Origin: Catenulisporales bacterium
GTDB lineage: Bacteria; Actinomycetota; Actinomycetes; Streptomycetales; Catenulisporaceae
Direction of reading: 5' to 3'
DNA: 32,036 nucleotides
NCBI GenBank assembly: GCA_019510485.1
Contig: JAEKKI010000056.1
Coordinates: forward strand, 1 to 32,036
Below, one piece after another: positions 25,316-32,036 of this stretch. The position numbers and the translations under genes were made by a program. Under the pieces are notes generated by a model, which was not told the origin of the DNA, did no database searches, and saw only the letters and a list, made by a program, of their open reading frames with translations. Each line of letters starts with the position of its first letter. Within the stretch, counting starts at the first letter, position 1.

Positions 25316-26275
25316 GTGAGCAACCTCGACGCCCACCCCGCCGAGCAGGACTGCCTCGCCAAGGGCGACCCGGGCCCGGTCATCGAGTTCCACGAGGCCC
25401 GCGACGTCCCACTCGGCGGTGTCCGCGGCGTCCACGTCATGCGCACCCTGCCGCAGCGCGTGCTGCCGACCGTCGGCGCCTGGTGCTTCCTGGACCACTT
25501 CGGCCCGCAGACCACGCCGATGACCGTGAATCCGCACCCGCACATCGGCTTGCAGACCGTCACCTGGCCCTTCGAGGGCGAGATCCACCACCGGGACAGC
25601 GTCGGCTCCGACGCCGTGGTGCGCCCCGGCCAGCTGAACCTGATGACCGCCGGCCGCGGCATCGCCCACTCGGAGATCGGCGTCCCCGGCTCCCCGGTCG
25701 GCCACGGCCTCCAGCTGTGGACGGCGCTGCCGGCCGACCAACGCCAGATCACTCCGCACTTCGAGCAGCACCAGAAACTGCCGGTCTACGAACAGCCGGG
25801 GCTGCGCGCGATCGTCTTCCTGGGCACCCTCGACAACGTCACCTCCCCGGCGACCACGTACTCCCCCATCGTCGGCGCCGACCTCACCGTGAACCCCGGT
25901 GCCGAGGTGACGATCCCGCTTACGCACTACTACGAACACGCGGTGCTGGTCATCGACGGCGATCTCACAGCCGTCGACACTCCCGTCCCCGCCGGACCGC
26001 TGCTGTACCTCGGCACCGGCCGCAGCGAGCTGACGCTCTCCAGCCATGGCGGCGCCCACGTGATCCTCCTCGGCGGCGAACCGTTCCGGGAGGACATCGT
26101 GATGTGGTGGAACTTCGTGGGGCGTACACACGAGGAGATCGAGGAGGCGCGCGCGGACTGGGAGAAGCGGGATCTGGACCGTTTCCCGGACATCGCGGGG
26201 CACACGGTCGAGGAGCGCATCCCCGCTCCGCCGTTGCCGGGAATCCGGCTGAAGCCGCGGGGGAGAGGGCGCTGA
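25316..26275 (+). CDS. Pirin family protein (bicupin)
   Basis: Pirins are iron-binding bicupin proteins; some act as quercetin dioxygenases or redox-sensitive co-regulators. The protein has 319 residues, with the metal-site motif NPHPHIGLQTVTW (about 72-84), the following HRD, and GRGIAHSE (about 113-120), which are the His/Glu ligands of the N-terminal cupin. The C-terminal cupin contains REDIVMWWNFVGRT, a conserved pirin C-terminal block. GTG 25316 follows the dinB-GNAT stop by 14 bases with GAAGGG upstream, so it is probably co-transcribed. A perfect hairpin follows. Confidence 0.92.
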   Translation: MSNLDAHPAEQDCLAKGDPGPVIEFHEARDVPLGGVRGVHVMRTLPQRVLPTVGAWCFLDHFGPQTTPMTVNPHPHIGLQTVTWPFEGEIHHRDSVGSDAVVRPGQLNLMTAGRGIAHSEIGVPGSPVGHGLQLWTALPADQRQITPHFEQHQKLPVYEQPGLRAIVFLGTLDNVTSPATTYSPIVGADLTVNPGAEVTIPLTHYYEHAVLVIDGDLTAVDTPVPAGPLLYLGTGRSELTLSSHGGAHVILLGGEPFREDIVMWWNFVGRTHEEIEEARADWEKRDLDRFPDIAGHTVEERIPAPPLPGIRLKPRGRGR

Positions 26276-26298
26276 TCGACCAGTGGAGCCGCGGCGGT

Positions 26299-26346
26299 TG
26301 ACGGCGGGGAGCGAGGACGAGACCAGGCTCCGCTTCCCCGCCGTCA
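26299..26346. terminator. Bidirectional terminator between pirin and marR
   Basis: TGACGGCGGGGA (26299-26310) pairs perfectly with TCCCCGCCGTCA (26335-26346), with a 24-base loop. It lies between the convergent pirin and marR genes. No strong T-run is present. Confidence 0.75.
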
Positions 26347-26402
26347 CCGGCACGCGCCGCTGACGGACCGGCCCGGGATCCGGCTCCGCCTGAGGACTGC
26401 TC

Positions 26403-26876
26403 TCAGCCTTCTTCGAGATCCTGGCGCAAGTTCGCGGCGATGCGGGTGAGCGCGGCGCCGAGTTGGCGGCGCTGAGCGGCGCTAAGCGGATCGAACACGA
26501 GCCGTTTCACCTGCGCGACGTGTTCCGGTGCGCTTTCGGCGAGCTTGCGCCGGCCGTTTTCGGTCAGGGCCGCGAGGGTGTATCGGCCGTCGTCGGGGTC
26601 GGGTCGGCGGACGACCCAGCCGCGGGCCTCGAAGCGGTCCATCGTCTTCGACAGGCGGGGCAGGGTGCTGTCGGTGAGCCGGGCCAGGGCGCTGAGCCGC
26701 ATCGTGGCCTCGTCGGCCATGGACAGCCGGGCCAGCACCCCGTACTCGAAGTTGGATATGCCCGCGTCGCGCTGCAGTTGCCGGTCGAGGGCCGCCGGGA
26801 GGGCGATGACGACGGTCAGGAGCGTCTGCCACAGGTCCTGCTGCTCGGCGTCGAGCCAGGGAGCCGGGGTGTTCAT
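26403..26876 (-). CDS. MarR family transcriptional regulator
   Basis: The 157-residue protein has the MarR winged-helix layout: ISNFEYGVLARLS, MRLSALARLTDSTLPRLSKT (recognition region), and the wing VRRPDPDDGRYTLAALTENG. ATG 26876 is preceded by TATGAT six bases upstream on the minus strand, which suggests a leaderless mRNA; a longer in-frame start at 26933 is possible but lies in the operator region. It is divergent from a quinone-oxidoreductase-like gene, with three related palindromes between them, so it very probably represses both. The ligand is unknown, perhaps a quinone or phenolic compound. Confidence 0.9.
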   Translation of the reverse strand: MNTPAPWLDAEQQDLWQTLLTVVIALPAALDRQLQRDAGISNFEYGVLARLSMADEATMRLSALARLTDSTLPRLSKTMDRFEARGWVVRRPDPDDGRYTLAALTENGRRKLAESAPEHVAQVKRLVFDPLSAAQRRQLGAALTRIAANLRQDLEEG

Positions 26877-26910
26877 GACCCCATCATATGGGCGCGACCC
26901 TTCGAATTGC

Positions 26911-26986
26911 TTGCCCAGGCAACCGGCGATCACTTGCCTGGGAAACTCATTCGAGGTACCGTTTCACTTGCCCAGGCAAGTGAAAC
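26911..26986. promoter_or_regulatory. MarR operator set and promoter of the oxidoreductase gene
   Basis: Three related sites are visible: TTGCCCAGGCAA at 26911-26922, ACTTGCCTGGGAAA at 26932-26945, and a 26-base palindrome at 26961-26986 with perfect 12-bp arms (GTTTCACTTGCC and GGCAAGTGAAAC). The rightward promoter is TTGCCT (26934-26939), 17 bases, TACCGT (26957-26962). The second site covers the -35, and the third starts at the -10 and covers the transcription start, a good layout for repression. Confidence 0.8.
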
Positions 26987-27035
26987 CACGCACCCGCCCC
27001 TCGGCGGCGACAGACGCACTCCGGAGGAACACACC

Positions 27036-27971
27036 ATGAAGGCAATGCGTTTCCACGAATTCGGCAGCAGCGCGGTCCTGCGCTATGAGGACGTCGACCG
27101 TCCGGTGCCGGGGCCGGGGCAGGTGCTGGTGCGGGTGGCGGCCACGTCGTTCAATCCGGTCGACGACCACATCCGTGCCGGCGCCCTGGCCGCGATGATC
27201 CCGATCTCCCTGCCGTACACCCCGGGGATCGACCTGGCGGGCACGATCGCGGAACTCGGCACCGACGTGACCGGCCTCGAGGTCGGCGACCGGGTCGTGG
27301 CGATGTTGCCGCTGGACTCCGCCGGCGCCGCCGCCGAGTACGTACTCGCCCCGGCCGACTCCCTGGCCCCGGCGCCGCGAACCATCGAGCTGGCCGACGC
27401 CGCGGCGCTGCCGCTGACCGGCCTGGCGGCCTGGCAGACGGCGTTCGAGCTCGCCGACCTCAAACCCGGGAACACGGTCCTGGTCAACGGGGCCGGGGGT
27501 GCGGTGGGCGGTGTCGTGGTGCAGCTCGCCGCCGACGCGGGAGCACACGTCGTCGCGGTCGACGGGCCGCAGCACGCCGACCGCCTCCGCGGCTACGGCG
27601 CCCACCGGGTCCTCGGCCCCCTCGACTTCGCCGCGGGCCCGACCGCCGTCGGCGGTCCGTTCCAGGCCGTGGTGAACCACGTACGCCTCTCCCCCGCCGA
27701 GCTCGCGCAGCTGACGGGCTACGTCTCCGACAGCGGGGTCGCCGCGAGCACGGCCGGCCCGATCCCCGACGACCCCGCCCGAGGCGTGCGCAGCGCGAAC
27801 CTGTGGGTCCGCAGTGACCGAGCCCAGCTGACCGAGCTGGCCGCCAGGGTGGACGCCGGCACGCTCCGGCTCCATGTCGCCGCGCGACGGCCGGTGGCCG
27901 AACTGGCCTCCGTGCACGAGGACGCCGGCGCCGGGCGGCTGTCCGGCAAGACGGTCGTGCTCGCTCCCTGA
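27036..27971 (+). CDS. NADP-dependent quinone oxidoreductase-like protein (zinc-free MDR family)
   Basis: The 311-residue protein begins MKAMRFHEFGSSAVLRYEDV, has the N-terminal GroES-like fold (TSFNPVDDHIRAG; YTPGIDLAGTI), and the nucleotide-binding VLVNGAGGAVGGVVVQLA at about 149-166. No zinc-binding cysteines are seen, which points to the quinone reductase/enoyl reductase branch. ATG 27036 has GGAGG eight bases upstream. It is divergent from marR and controlled by the palindromes between them. A detoxification role against quinones or electrophiles is a reasonable inference. Confidence 0.9.
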   Translation: MKAMRFHEFGSSAVLRYEDVDRPVPGPGQVLVRVAATSFNPVDDHIRAGALAAMIPISLPYTPGIDLAGTIAELGTDVTGLEVGDRVVAMLPLDSAGAAAEYVLAPADSLAPAPRTIELADAAALPLTGLAAWQTAFELADLKPGNTVLVNGAGGAVGGVVVQLAADAGAHVVAVDGPQHADRLRGYGAHRVLGPLDFAAGPTAVGGPFQAVVNHVRLSPAELAQLTGYVSDSGVAASTAGPIPDDPARGVRSANLWVRSDRAQLTELAARVDAGTLRLHVAARRPVAELASVHEDAGAGRLSGKTVVLAP

Positions 27972-28195
27972 TCGCAGGTTCACCGTCTCGATCTCGGATT
28001 CGAAGATCGGCGACGTCACACAGCGACTGGCGACAACTCGATGACTGGAGCCGGAAACGGTGGGCGACCGGTCGCAAGGGGTTCGCGTAGAGAAGGCCAG
28101 ATCTCTGGTCGACTGCATCTCTCGTGGCCGATCCGCCACGCCACGGCGCCGGGCTCGGGCGGCCTCGGCGTCTGGCCGGGCGGGGGCCGACCAGT

Positions 28196-28224
28196 TTGAG
28201 CGAGCGCTCGTTCGCGGATACGGT
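28196..28224 (+). promoter_or_regulatory. Promoter and TetR-type operator of the glycosyltransferase gene
   Basis: TTGAGC (28196-28201), a 17-base spacer and TACGGT (28219-28224) are followed by six bases and ATG 28231. A palindrome with one mismatch, GAGCGAGCGCTCGTTC (28198-28213), lies in the spacer and overlaps the -35. The TetR gene next in the operon is the natural candidate to bind it. Confidence 0.7.
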
Positions 28225-28230
28225 GCCGTC

Positions 28231-29334
28231 ATGAGAATCCTGTTCAGCTCCGTTCCGGCGCCCGGGCATCTGCTCCCGATGCTCCCGCTGGCGGATGCCG
28301 CCGCCGACGCGGGGCACGAAGTGGCGTTCCTGACCGACGCCGGGATGGCCGGATACCTGGGAGAGCGGACCCTGCTGCCCGCGGGGCCGGATACGGTCGC
28401 CCTGCTCGCGGAAGTCGAACGGCGTACCGGCGGCGGGGATGCCAGGCACCCCGGCGCGGCGGCCGTGGAACTGTTCGCGGGGGCCCGGATCGACTCCACC
28501 TTCGACGAGGCGCTCGCTCAGGCGCGCAAGTTCGGGCCGGACGTCGTGGTCTGCGAAGCGGTCGACTTCGTCGGCCCGATGGTCGCGGCCGCCCTGGATG
28601 TGCCCTGGGCATCGCACGCGATCTCGGCCCCGCTGCCGGAACCGCTGTACGGCATGATGGTGGAGCGGGGCGCGGTGCAGCACGCCTCTCGCGGGCTGCG
28701 TCCCCGGAATCGCTTCGCCCTGGTCGACCCGGCGCCCGACGCGCTGCGCTCGCCGGACGATCCGGCGCGCCCCGAGGATCTCATCGTGCTGCGTCCCACG
28801 GCGCACCGGGGTTCCGGCGGGTCGGAGCCGCAACTGCCGGCCGGAAAGCCGCTCGTGCTGGTGACCGTGGGCACGTCCGTGCAGGAGCCCGAGTTGGTCG
28901 CGGACCTGGTCGGCTCGGTCACGCGGGCCGGCTACGAGGTGGTGGTGACCACCGAGCCGGGCACGCTGCCGCCGAATCCGCTGGCCCACGAGATCGGATT
29001 CGTACCGCTGGCCCGGCTGCTGCCCTCGGTCGACGCGGTCGTCGGCGCCGCGGGCTCGGGCACCGTGATGGCGACGCTGGCGAGCGGACTGCCCGCGGTG
29101 CTGCGCCCGGTGCTGGCCGACCAGCCGTGGAACGCGCAGCGGGTTGTCGCCGCGGGCGCTGGAATCGCCATCGAGGATCCCGCCGAGGCCGGGCCCGCCG
29201 TGCGCACCGTGCTCACGGAACCCGCGTACCGCGCGGCTGCCAGGGCGGCTGCCGACTCGATAAGATCGATGCCGTCCCCGGAGGAAGCATTGACCGAACT
29301 CCTGGCTCGCGCGGACGCGTCCGGGCAGCTGTAG
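28231..29334 (+). CDS. Glycosyltransferase, GT1/UGT-like (GT-B fold)
   Basis: The 367-residue protein begins MRILFSSVPAPGHLLPMLPL, the standard opening of macrolide-type and rhamnosyl-type GT1 enzymes, and ends with the sugar-nucleotide region GFVPLARLLPSVDAVVGAAG then SGTVMATLASGLPAVLRPV and ADQPWNAQRV. The usual His-Gly before SGT is replaced by GAAG, so donor binding may differ. It is somewhat short for the family (about 380-430). Acceptor and donor are unknown; detoxification or self-resistance by glycosylation is one idea, given the TetR partner. The mRNA appears leaderless. Confidence 0.87.
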   Translation: MRILFSSVPAPGHLLPMLPLADAAADAGHEVAFLTDAGMAGYLGERTLLPAGPDTVALLAEVERRTGGGDARHPGAAAVELFAGARIDSTFDEALAQARKFGPDVVVCEAVDFVGPMVAAALDVPWASHAISAPLPEPLYGMMVERGAVQHASRGLRPRNRFALVDPAPDALRSPDDPARPEDLIVLRPTAHRGSGGSEPQLPAGKPLVLVTVGTSVQEPELVADLVGSVTRAGYEVVVTTEPGTLPPNPLAHEIGFVPLARLLPSVDAVVGAAGSGTVMATLASGLPAVLRPVLADQPWNAQRVVAAGAGIAIEDPAEAGPAVRTVLTEPAYRAAARAAADSIRSMPSPEEALTELLARADASGQL

Positions 29335-29366
29335 TCCGCGGGCCGGACCATGAGGAGCAGCCCGCG

Positions 29367-29945
29367 ATGACCAAAGTCAGCCCCGAGTACCGGGACGCCC
29401 GCCGCGCGCACATCATCGCCACGGCTCGCGAGCAGTTCTCCCGCAAGGGGCTGGCCTACACCTCGATGTCCGACCTGGTGGCGGCCGCCGGCATGTCGAT
29501 GGGCGGGTTCTACCGCTACTTCGGCAGCAAGGACGAGCTGATCGCGGCGGTCGCCGAAGGGCGCGACGGCTCCGTGGACGGAGGGTTTCCCGAAACGGAG
29601 TCGCCGCGCGAGCTCGTCGCCCGGCTGCTGACCTACGTCACCGAGCCGGAGGGCACCCCGCACGCCCGGCTCGTCGCTCAGATCTGGGCCGATGCGGCCG
29701 TCCGGCCCGAGCTCGCCGAGATCGTGCGCGCCACACACAACACGTTGATCGAGTACTTCGCCGCCCGAGTGCGCGAGGCGCGCGGCGTCAACGCCCCGTC
29801 GGCCGACGACGTGCGGCCCAGCATCGAGCTCGCGCAGGTCGTACTCGCCGCGCTGATCGGCTACGCCCAGCTCACCGCGACCGGTTTCGAGGTCGCTCCG
29901 GAGGTGTTCGAACGCACGCTGAGCGAACTACTGCCCGCCGATTAG
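29367..29945 (+). CDS. TetR/AcrR family regulator following the glycosyltransferase
   Basis: The 192-residue protein has the TetR DNA-binding domain: RAHIIATAREQFSRKGLAYT, MSDLVAAAGMSMGGFYRYFG, SKDELIAAVAE (about 13-62). The C-terminal ligand domain ends LIGYAQLTATGFEVAPEVF. ATG 29367 has GAGGAG nine bases upstream and is 32 bases after the glycosyltransferase stop, so the two form an operon. It probably represses the operon through the palindrome at 28198-28213. The ligand is unknown. Confidence 0.92.
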   Translation: MTKVSPEYRDARRAHIIATAREQFSRKGLAYTSMSDLVAAAGMSMGGFYRYFGSKDELIAAVAEGRDGSVDGGFPETESPRELVARLLTYVTEPEGTPHARLVAQIWADAAVRPELAEIVRATHNTLIEYFAARVREARGVNAPSADDVRPSIELAQVVLAALIGYAQLTATGFEVAPEVFERTLSELLPAD

Positions 29946-30099
29946 CCACAGACGGCGGCCAGGACGGCCCTGACGAGCCGCAGCCGCCGAGGTCCGCTCC
30001 GGCAGTTCGTTGGCTTCCTCTTCTCATCTCCGACATCGATGATCCTCTCCGGCCGCAGAAACCTACGACCGTCAGGCCACCGTCCGCCATCCACGAAGT

Positions 30100-31038
30100 T
30101 CAGTACAGACCCGCGACGAAGTCGGCTAGCGCGGCGGCGACGGCTTCGGGCTGCTCGTCGGGGATGAAGTGTCCGGCGTCGGGCACGACGATGCCGGTGG
30201 CGTTCTTGGCCCACGGGCTGATGGAGGCTGCCATGTCCGGAATGGAGCCGTGGCTGCTGGAGATTCCCAGGACGGGCAGGGTCAGGTGTCGGCGTCGGAG
30301 CGCTTGGTGGTTTTTGCGTGCCGACTCGGCGGCGTCTCGATAGTAGGCCAGGGAGGCGCGCAGCGCGCCGTCGGTGGCAAGGGCCGCGGCGTAGTGGTCG
30401 CGTTCGGCGTCGTCGAAGGTGCCGGGAGACAGAGTCTTCGCCGTCAGAAACCAGTCGACGTATTCCCGTTCGCGGCCGGCTAGCAGCGTCTCGGGCAGGT
30501 CGGGCACGAGGTGGAACGCGAAGTGCCACGTCTTCCACGCCAGGTTCGGGTCCGTGGGGATCGCTTCCGGGAGGGTGACGCCGGGAATTCCGGCGTCGAG
30601 CAGAGCGAGCCCGCGCAGTTGGCTCTCGTAATTGAGGGCGAGGGAGAAGGCGACCCAGGCGCCGACGTCGTGGCCGGCCAGCCAGTAGGTCGGCGCTCCG
30701 AGGGCGTTCACGGCGGCGTGGACGTGCGCGGCGACGGTGTGCGTGTCGTAGCTGCGCACCGGACGCTCGGAGTGGCCCTGACCCGGCAGGTCGATCGCGA
30801 TGACGCGGAACCTGCCCGCGAGGCTGGGCATGACTTTGCGCCAGGCCCACCAGGTTTGCGGGAACCCGGCGAGCAGGACGAGCGCCGGGCCGGATGGCCG
30901 GCCGCCTTCGACGGCATGAAGGCGGATGCCGTCGGCGTCGACCCAGCGGTGCGTGAATCCGGCCAGGTCGTGTAGCGGCAGATCGCGCACGGGGTCGCTT
31001 TCGCCCGTAGGCCGGGCACTGGTCGCTGGGTCAGTCAC
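30100..31038 (-). CDS. Alpha/beta hydrolase, epoxide hydrolase-like
   Basis: The 312-residue protein has an oxyanion region LLAGFPQTWWAWRKVM, the nucleophile elbow LAGHDVGAWVAF with Asp as nucleophile, and the catalytic His in PDAGHFIPDEQPEAVA. An Asp nucleophile in GHDxG is typical of epoxide hydrolases and haloacetate/haloalkane dehalogenases rather than esterases. GTG 31038 is chosen since AAGGA lies seven bases upstream. Starts at 31113 and 31068 are in frame but would translate a 16-bp tandem repeat that is not a multiple of three, which looks like leader DNA. It is divergent from a TetR gene with a shared operator. Confidence 0.88.
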   Translation of the reverse strand: MTDPATSARPTGESDPVRDLPLHDLAGFTHRWVDADGIRLHAVEGGRPSGPALVLLAGFPQTWWAWRKVMPSLAGRFRVIAIDLPGQGHSERPVRSYDTHTVAAHVHAAVNALGAPTYWLAGHDVGAWVAFSLALNYESQLRGLALLDAGIPGVTLPEAIPTDPNLAWKTWHFAFHLVPDLPETLLAGREREYVDWFLTAKTLSPGTFDDAERDHYAAALATDGALRASLAYYRDAAESARKNHQALRRRHLTLPVLGISSSHGSIPDMAASISPWAKNATGIVVPDAGHFIPDEQPEAVAAALADFVAGLY

Positions 31039-31049
31039 AGGGAATCCTT

Positions 31050-31081
31050 CATCGGTGCTTCCATCCATCGGTGCTTCCATC
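31050..31081. repeat. Perfect 16-bp tandem repeat in the hydrolase leader
   Basis: CATCGGTGCTTCCATC occurs twice without a gap (31050-31065 and 31066-31081). It lies between the operator and the preferred hydrolase start. Each copy on the minus strand contains ATGG, giving several spurious start codons. Confidence 0.85.
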
Positions 31082-31101
31082 ATCGCGATCGAGGCTAACA
31101 C

Positions 31102-31125
31102 ATCTTGAACCAATCAGTTCAAGAT
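31102..31125. promoter_or_regulatory. TetR-type operator between hydrolase and tetR genes
   Basis: ATCTTGAAC (31102-31110) and GTTCAAGAT (31117-31125) are perfect 9-bp arms with a 6-base spacer. TTGAAC within the arms can serve as a -35 in both directions; on the minus strand TTAGCC follows after 18 bases. One bound dimer could control both genes. Confidence 0.75.
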
Positions 31126-31181
31126 ACGATGGTGCGCAGCCCAACCCGAAAACCGACACACCGAACGCAAGAGGATGCCAC

Positions 31182-31811
31182 GTGGCAGGCAAGAAGCAGT
31201 TCGATATGGACACGGCGCTCGACGCCGCGATGATCCAGTTCTGGCGCACGGGTTACGCCGACACCTCAATCGACGATCTGTCCCGCGCGACCGGCCTGAA
31301 CCGCAGCTCCATCTACTCCTCGCTCGGCGACAAGGACACGCTCTTCCTACGCTGCCTAGACCGCTACGCCGCGCACTACGGCGAGAAGTACGATGCCGCC
31401 CTCTCGCATGCGGCCTCGGAACCCCTCGCCGCAGTTCGTGCGTTCTTCGACGTCACACTCGAACGCATCGCCGATCCCGAACTGCCCGACGGATGCCTGA
31501 TCGCCCACTCGGCCATGGCGATCCCGGCACTGAGCCCGAGCATCGCAGCGCACGTCAAGGAGACGTTCAGCCTCCAGCGCCTGCGCCTGCGCGCCGCGCT
31601 GAAATCCGGCCGGATGACCGACCAGGATGCCGAAGCCTTCGCCGTACACGCCGCGGCCGTGAATCAGTCTCTTGCCGTCATGAGCAGAGCCGGGGCCAGT
31701 CCGACGCAACTCCTGGCCATCGTCAACGTGACCATTGACGCGCTATCCCACGCAGTGCACGCGAACACTCCCTATCCCGCGGCCACGGAAACCTCCGTGG
31801 CCGCGGGATAG
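31182..31811 (+). CDS. TetR/AcrR family regulator divergent from the hydrolase
   Basis: The 209-residue protein has a TetR HTH region LDAAMIQFWRTGYADTSIDD and LSRATGLNRSSIYSSLGDKD, then a ligand domain. GTG 31182 has GAGGA seven bases upstream, and the start VAGKKQFDMDTALDAAM matches this subgroup. The likely operator is the palindrome at 31102-31125, giving autoregulation and control of the hydrolase. The last codons and stop are inside a perfect 19-bp hairpin. A type of regulator induced by reactive or xenobiotic compounds is possible from the hydrolase partner. Confidence 0.92.
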   Translation: MAGKKQFDMDTALDAAMIQFWRTGYADTSIDDLSRATGLNRSSIYSSLGDKDTLFLRCLDRYAAHYGEKYDAALSHAASEPLAAVRAFFDVTLERIADPELPDGCLIAHSAMAIPALSPSIAAHVKETFSLQRLRLRAALKSGRMTDQDAEAFAVHAAAVNQSLAVMSRAGASPTQLLAIVNVTIDALSHAVHANTPYPAATETSVAAG

Positions 31812-31812
31812 G
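31771..31812 (+). terminator. Perfect 19-bp hairpin overlapping the tetR stop codon
   Basis: CCTATCCCGCGGCCACGGA (31771-31789) and its exact complement (31794-31812) flank the 4-base loop AACC. The TAG stop at 31809-31811 lies in the right arm. There is no T-run. It probably terminates tetR and also the leftward glyA transcript. Confidence 0.8.
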
Positions 31813-31862
31813 ACCACCCGCCGGTGCGCCGCCGGCGAACCGGACAGGTTCACTCTCAATCC

Positions 31863-32036
31863 CTACGCCCACCCAGGCATCGGATACTGCGCCATCAACT
31901 CCCGCACCTCACCAGCAATCCGCGCATACTCCCCGGTCTCACCCTTCGCAGCAGCCTGCACGGTCTGCTCCATCCACTCCGCGATCTGTGCCATGTCCCC
32001 CGGCACCAGCCCACGAGTCGTGATCGCCGCGGCACC
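31863..32036 (-). CDS. glyA: Serine hydroxymethyltransferase, C-terminal 57 residues (runs off the window)
   Basis: The minus strand reads GAAAITTRGLVPGDMAQIAE and continues to EVRELMAQYPMPGWA with a stop at 31863-31865. The TTRG motif followed by the helical tail and the final RFPMPG-like end is the C-terminus of GlyA, which interconverts serine and glycine with tetrahydrofolate and PLP. Only the last part is present; the gene starts beyond the right edge. Confidence 0.85.
   Translation of the reverse strand, partial: GAAAITTRGLVPGDMAQIAEWMEQTVQAAAKGETGEYARIAGEVRELMAQYPMPGWA

Overview
This is a 32 kb chromosomal window from a high-GC actinobacterium. The evidence is very strong GC bias, GTG starts, many TANNNT -10 boxes directly before start codons, an adoK-erpA-nadA cluster like the one in mycobacteria and Streptomyces, and a DUF58/MoxR/transglutaminase operon next to mraZ. 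The genus cannot be fixed from sequence alone; a Catenulispora-like actinomycete is a guess.

Layout. (1) 0.4-5.8 kb, metabolism: a cysteine desulfurase broken near its N-terminus by an in-frame TAG, then leftward adenosine kinase (adoK), A-type Fe-S carrier (erpA) and quinolinate synthase (nadA), then a divergent glycerate kinase. A strong bidirectional terminator at 5746-5789 closes the block. (2) 5.8-15.9 kb, a leftward division and cell-wall (dcw) operon: mraZ, rsmH, ftsL-like, ftsI, murE, murF, mraY. Start and stop codons overlap at murE/murF and murF/mraY. Downstream dcw genes (murD, ftsW, murG, murC, ftsQ, ftsZ) do not follow mraY. ftsI and murE are separated by about 1.4 kb holding an unrelated methyltransferase gene flanked by two degenerate insertion-sequence ends. 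(3) 16.4-21.7 kb, a rightward operon of MoxR ATPase, DUF58 protein and membrane transglutaminase, divergent from mraZ. A 16-codon mini-ORF bridges DUF58 and the transglutaminase. (4) 21.8-26.3 kb: DUF3040 membrane protein, a second methyltransferase, DNA polymerase IV fused in frame to a small GNAT domain, and a pirin. (5) 26.4-31.8 kb, accessory regulator/enzyme modules: MarR with a quinone-oxidoreductase-like protein, a GT1-type glycosyltransferase with a TetR regulator, and an alpha/beta hydrolase with a divergent TetR regulator. Each has visible palindromic operators. (6) The right edge holds the C-terminus of glyA on the minus strand.

How it works together. The dcw genes make peptidoglycan precursors and the septal transpeptidase. 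MraZ probably represses its own operon through three TGGNG boxes at 10-bp spacing over its promoter. ErpA and a cysteine desulfurase would serve Fe-S assembly, and NadA needs a [4Fe-4S] cluster. Twin palindromes around the nadA -10 suggest dedicated repression. The points most worth a second look are the IS-relic-flanked methyltransferase in the dcw operon, the DinB-GNAT fusion with an internal leaderless promoter, the TAG in the cysteine desulfurase, and the nadA operator pair. I see no tRNA, rRNA, CRISPR array or complete mobile element.
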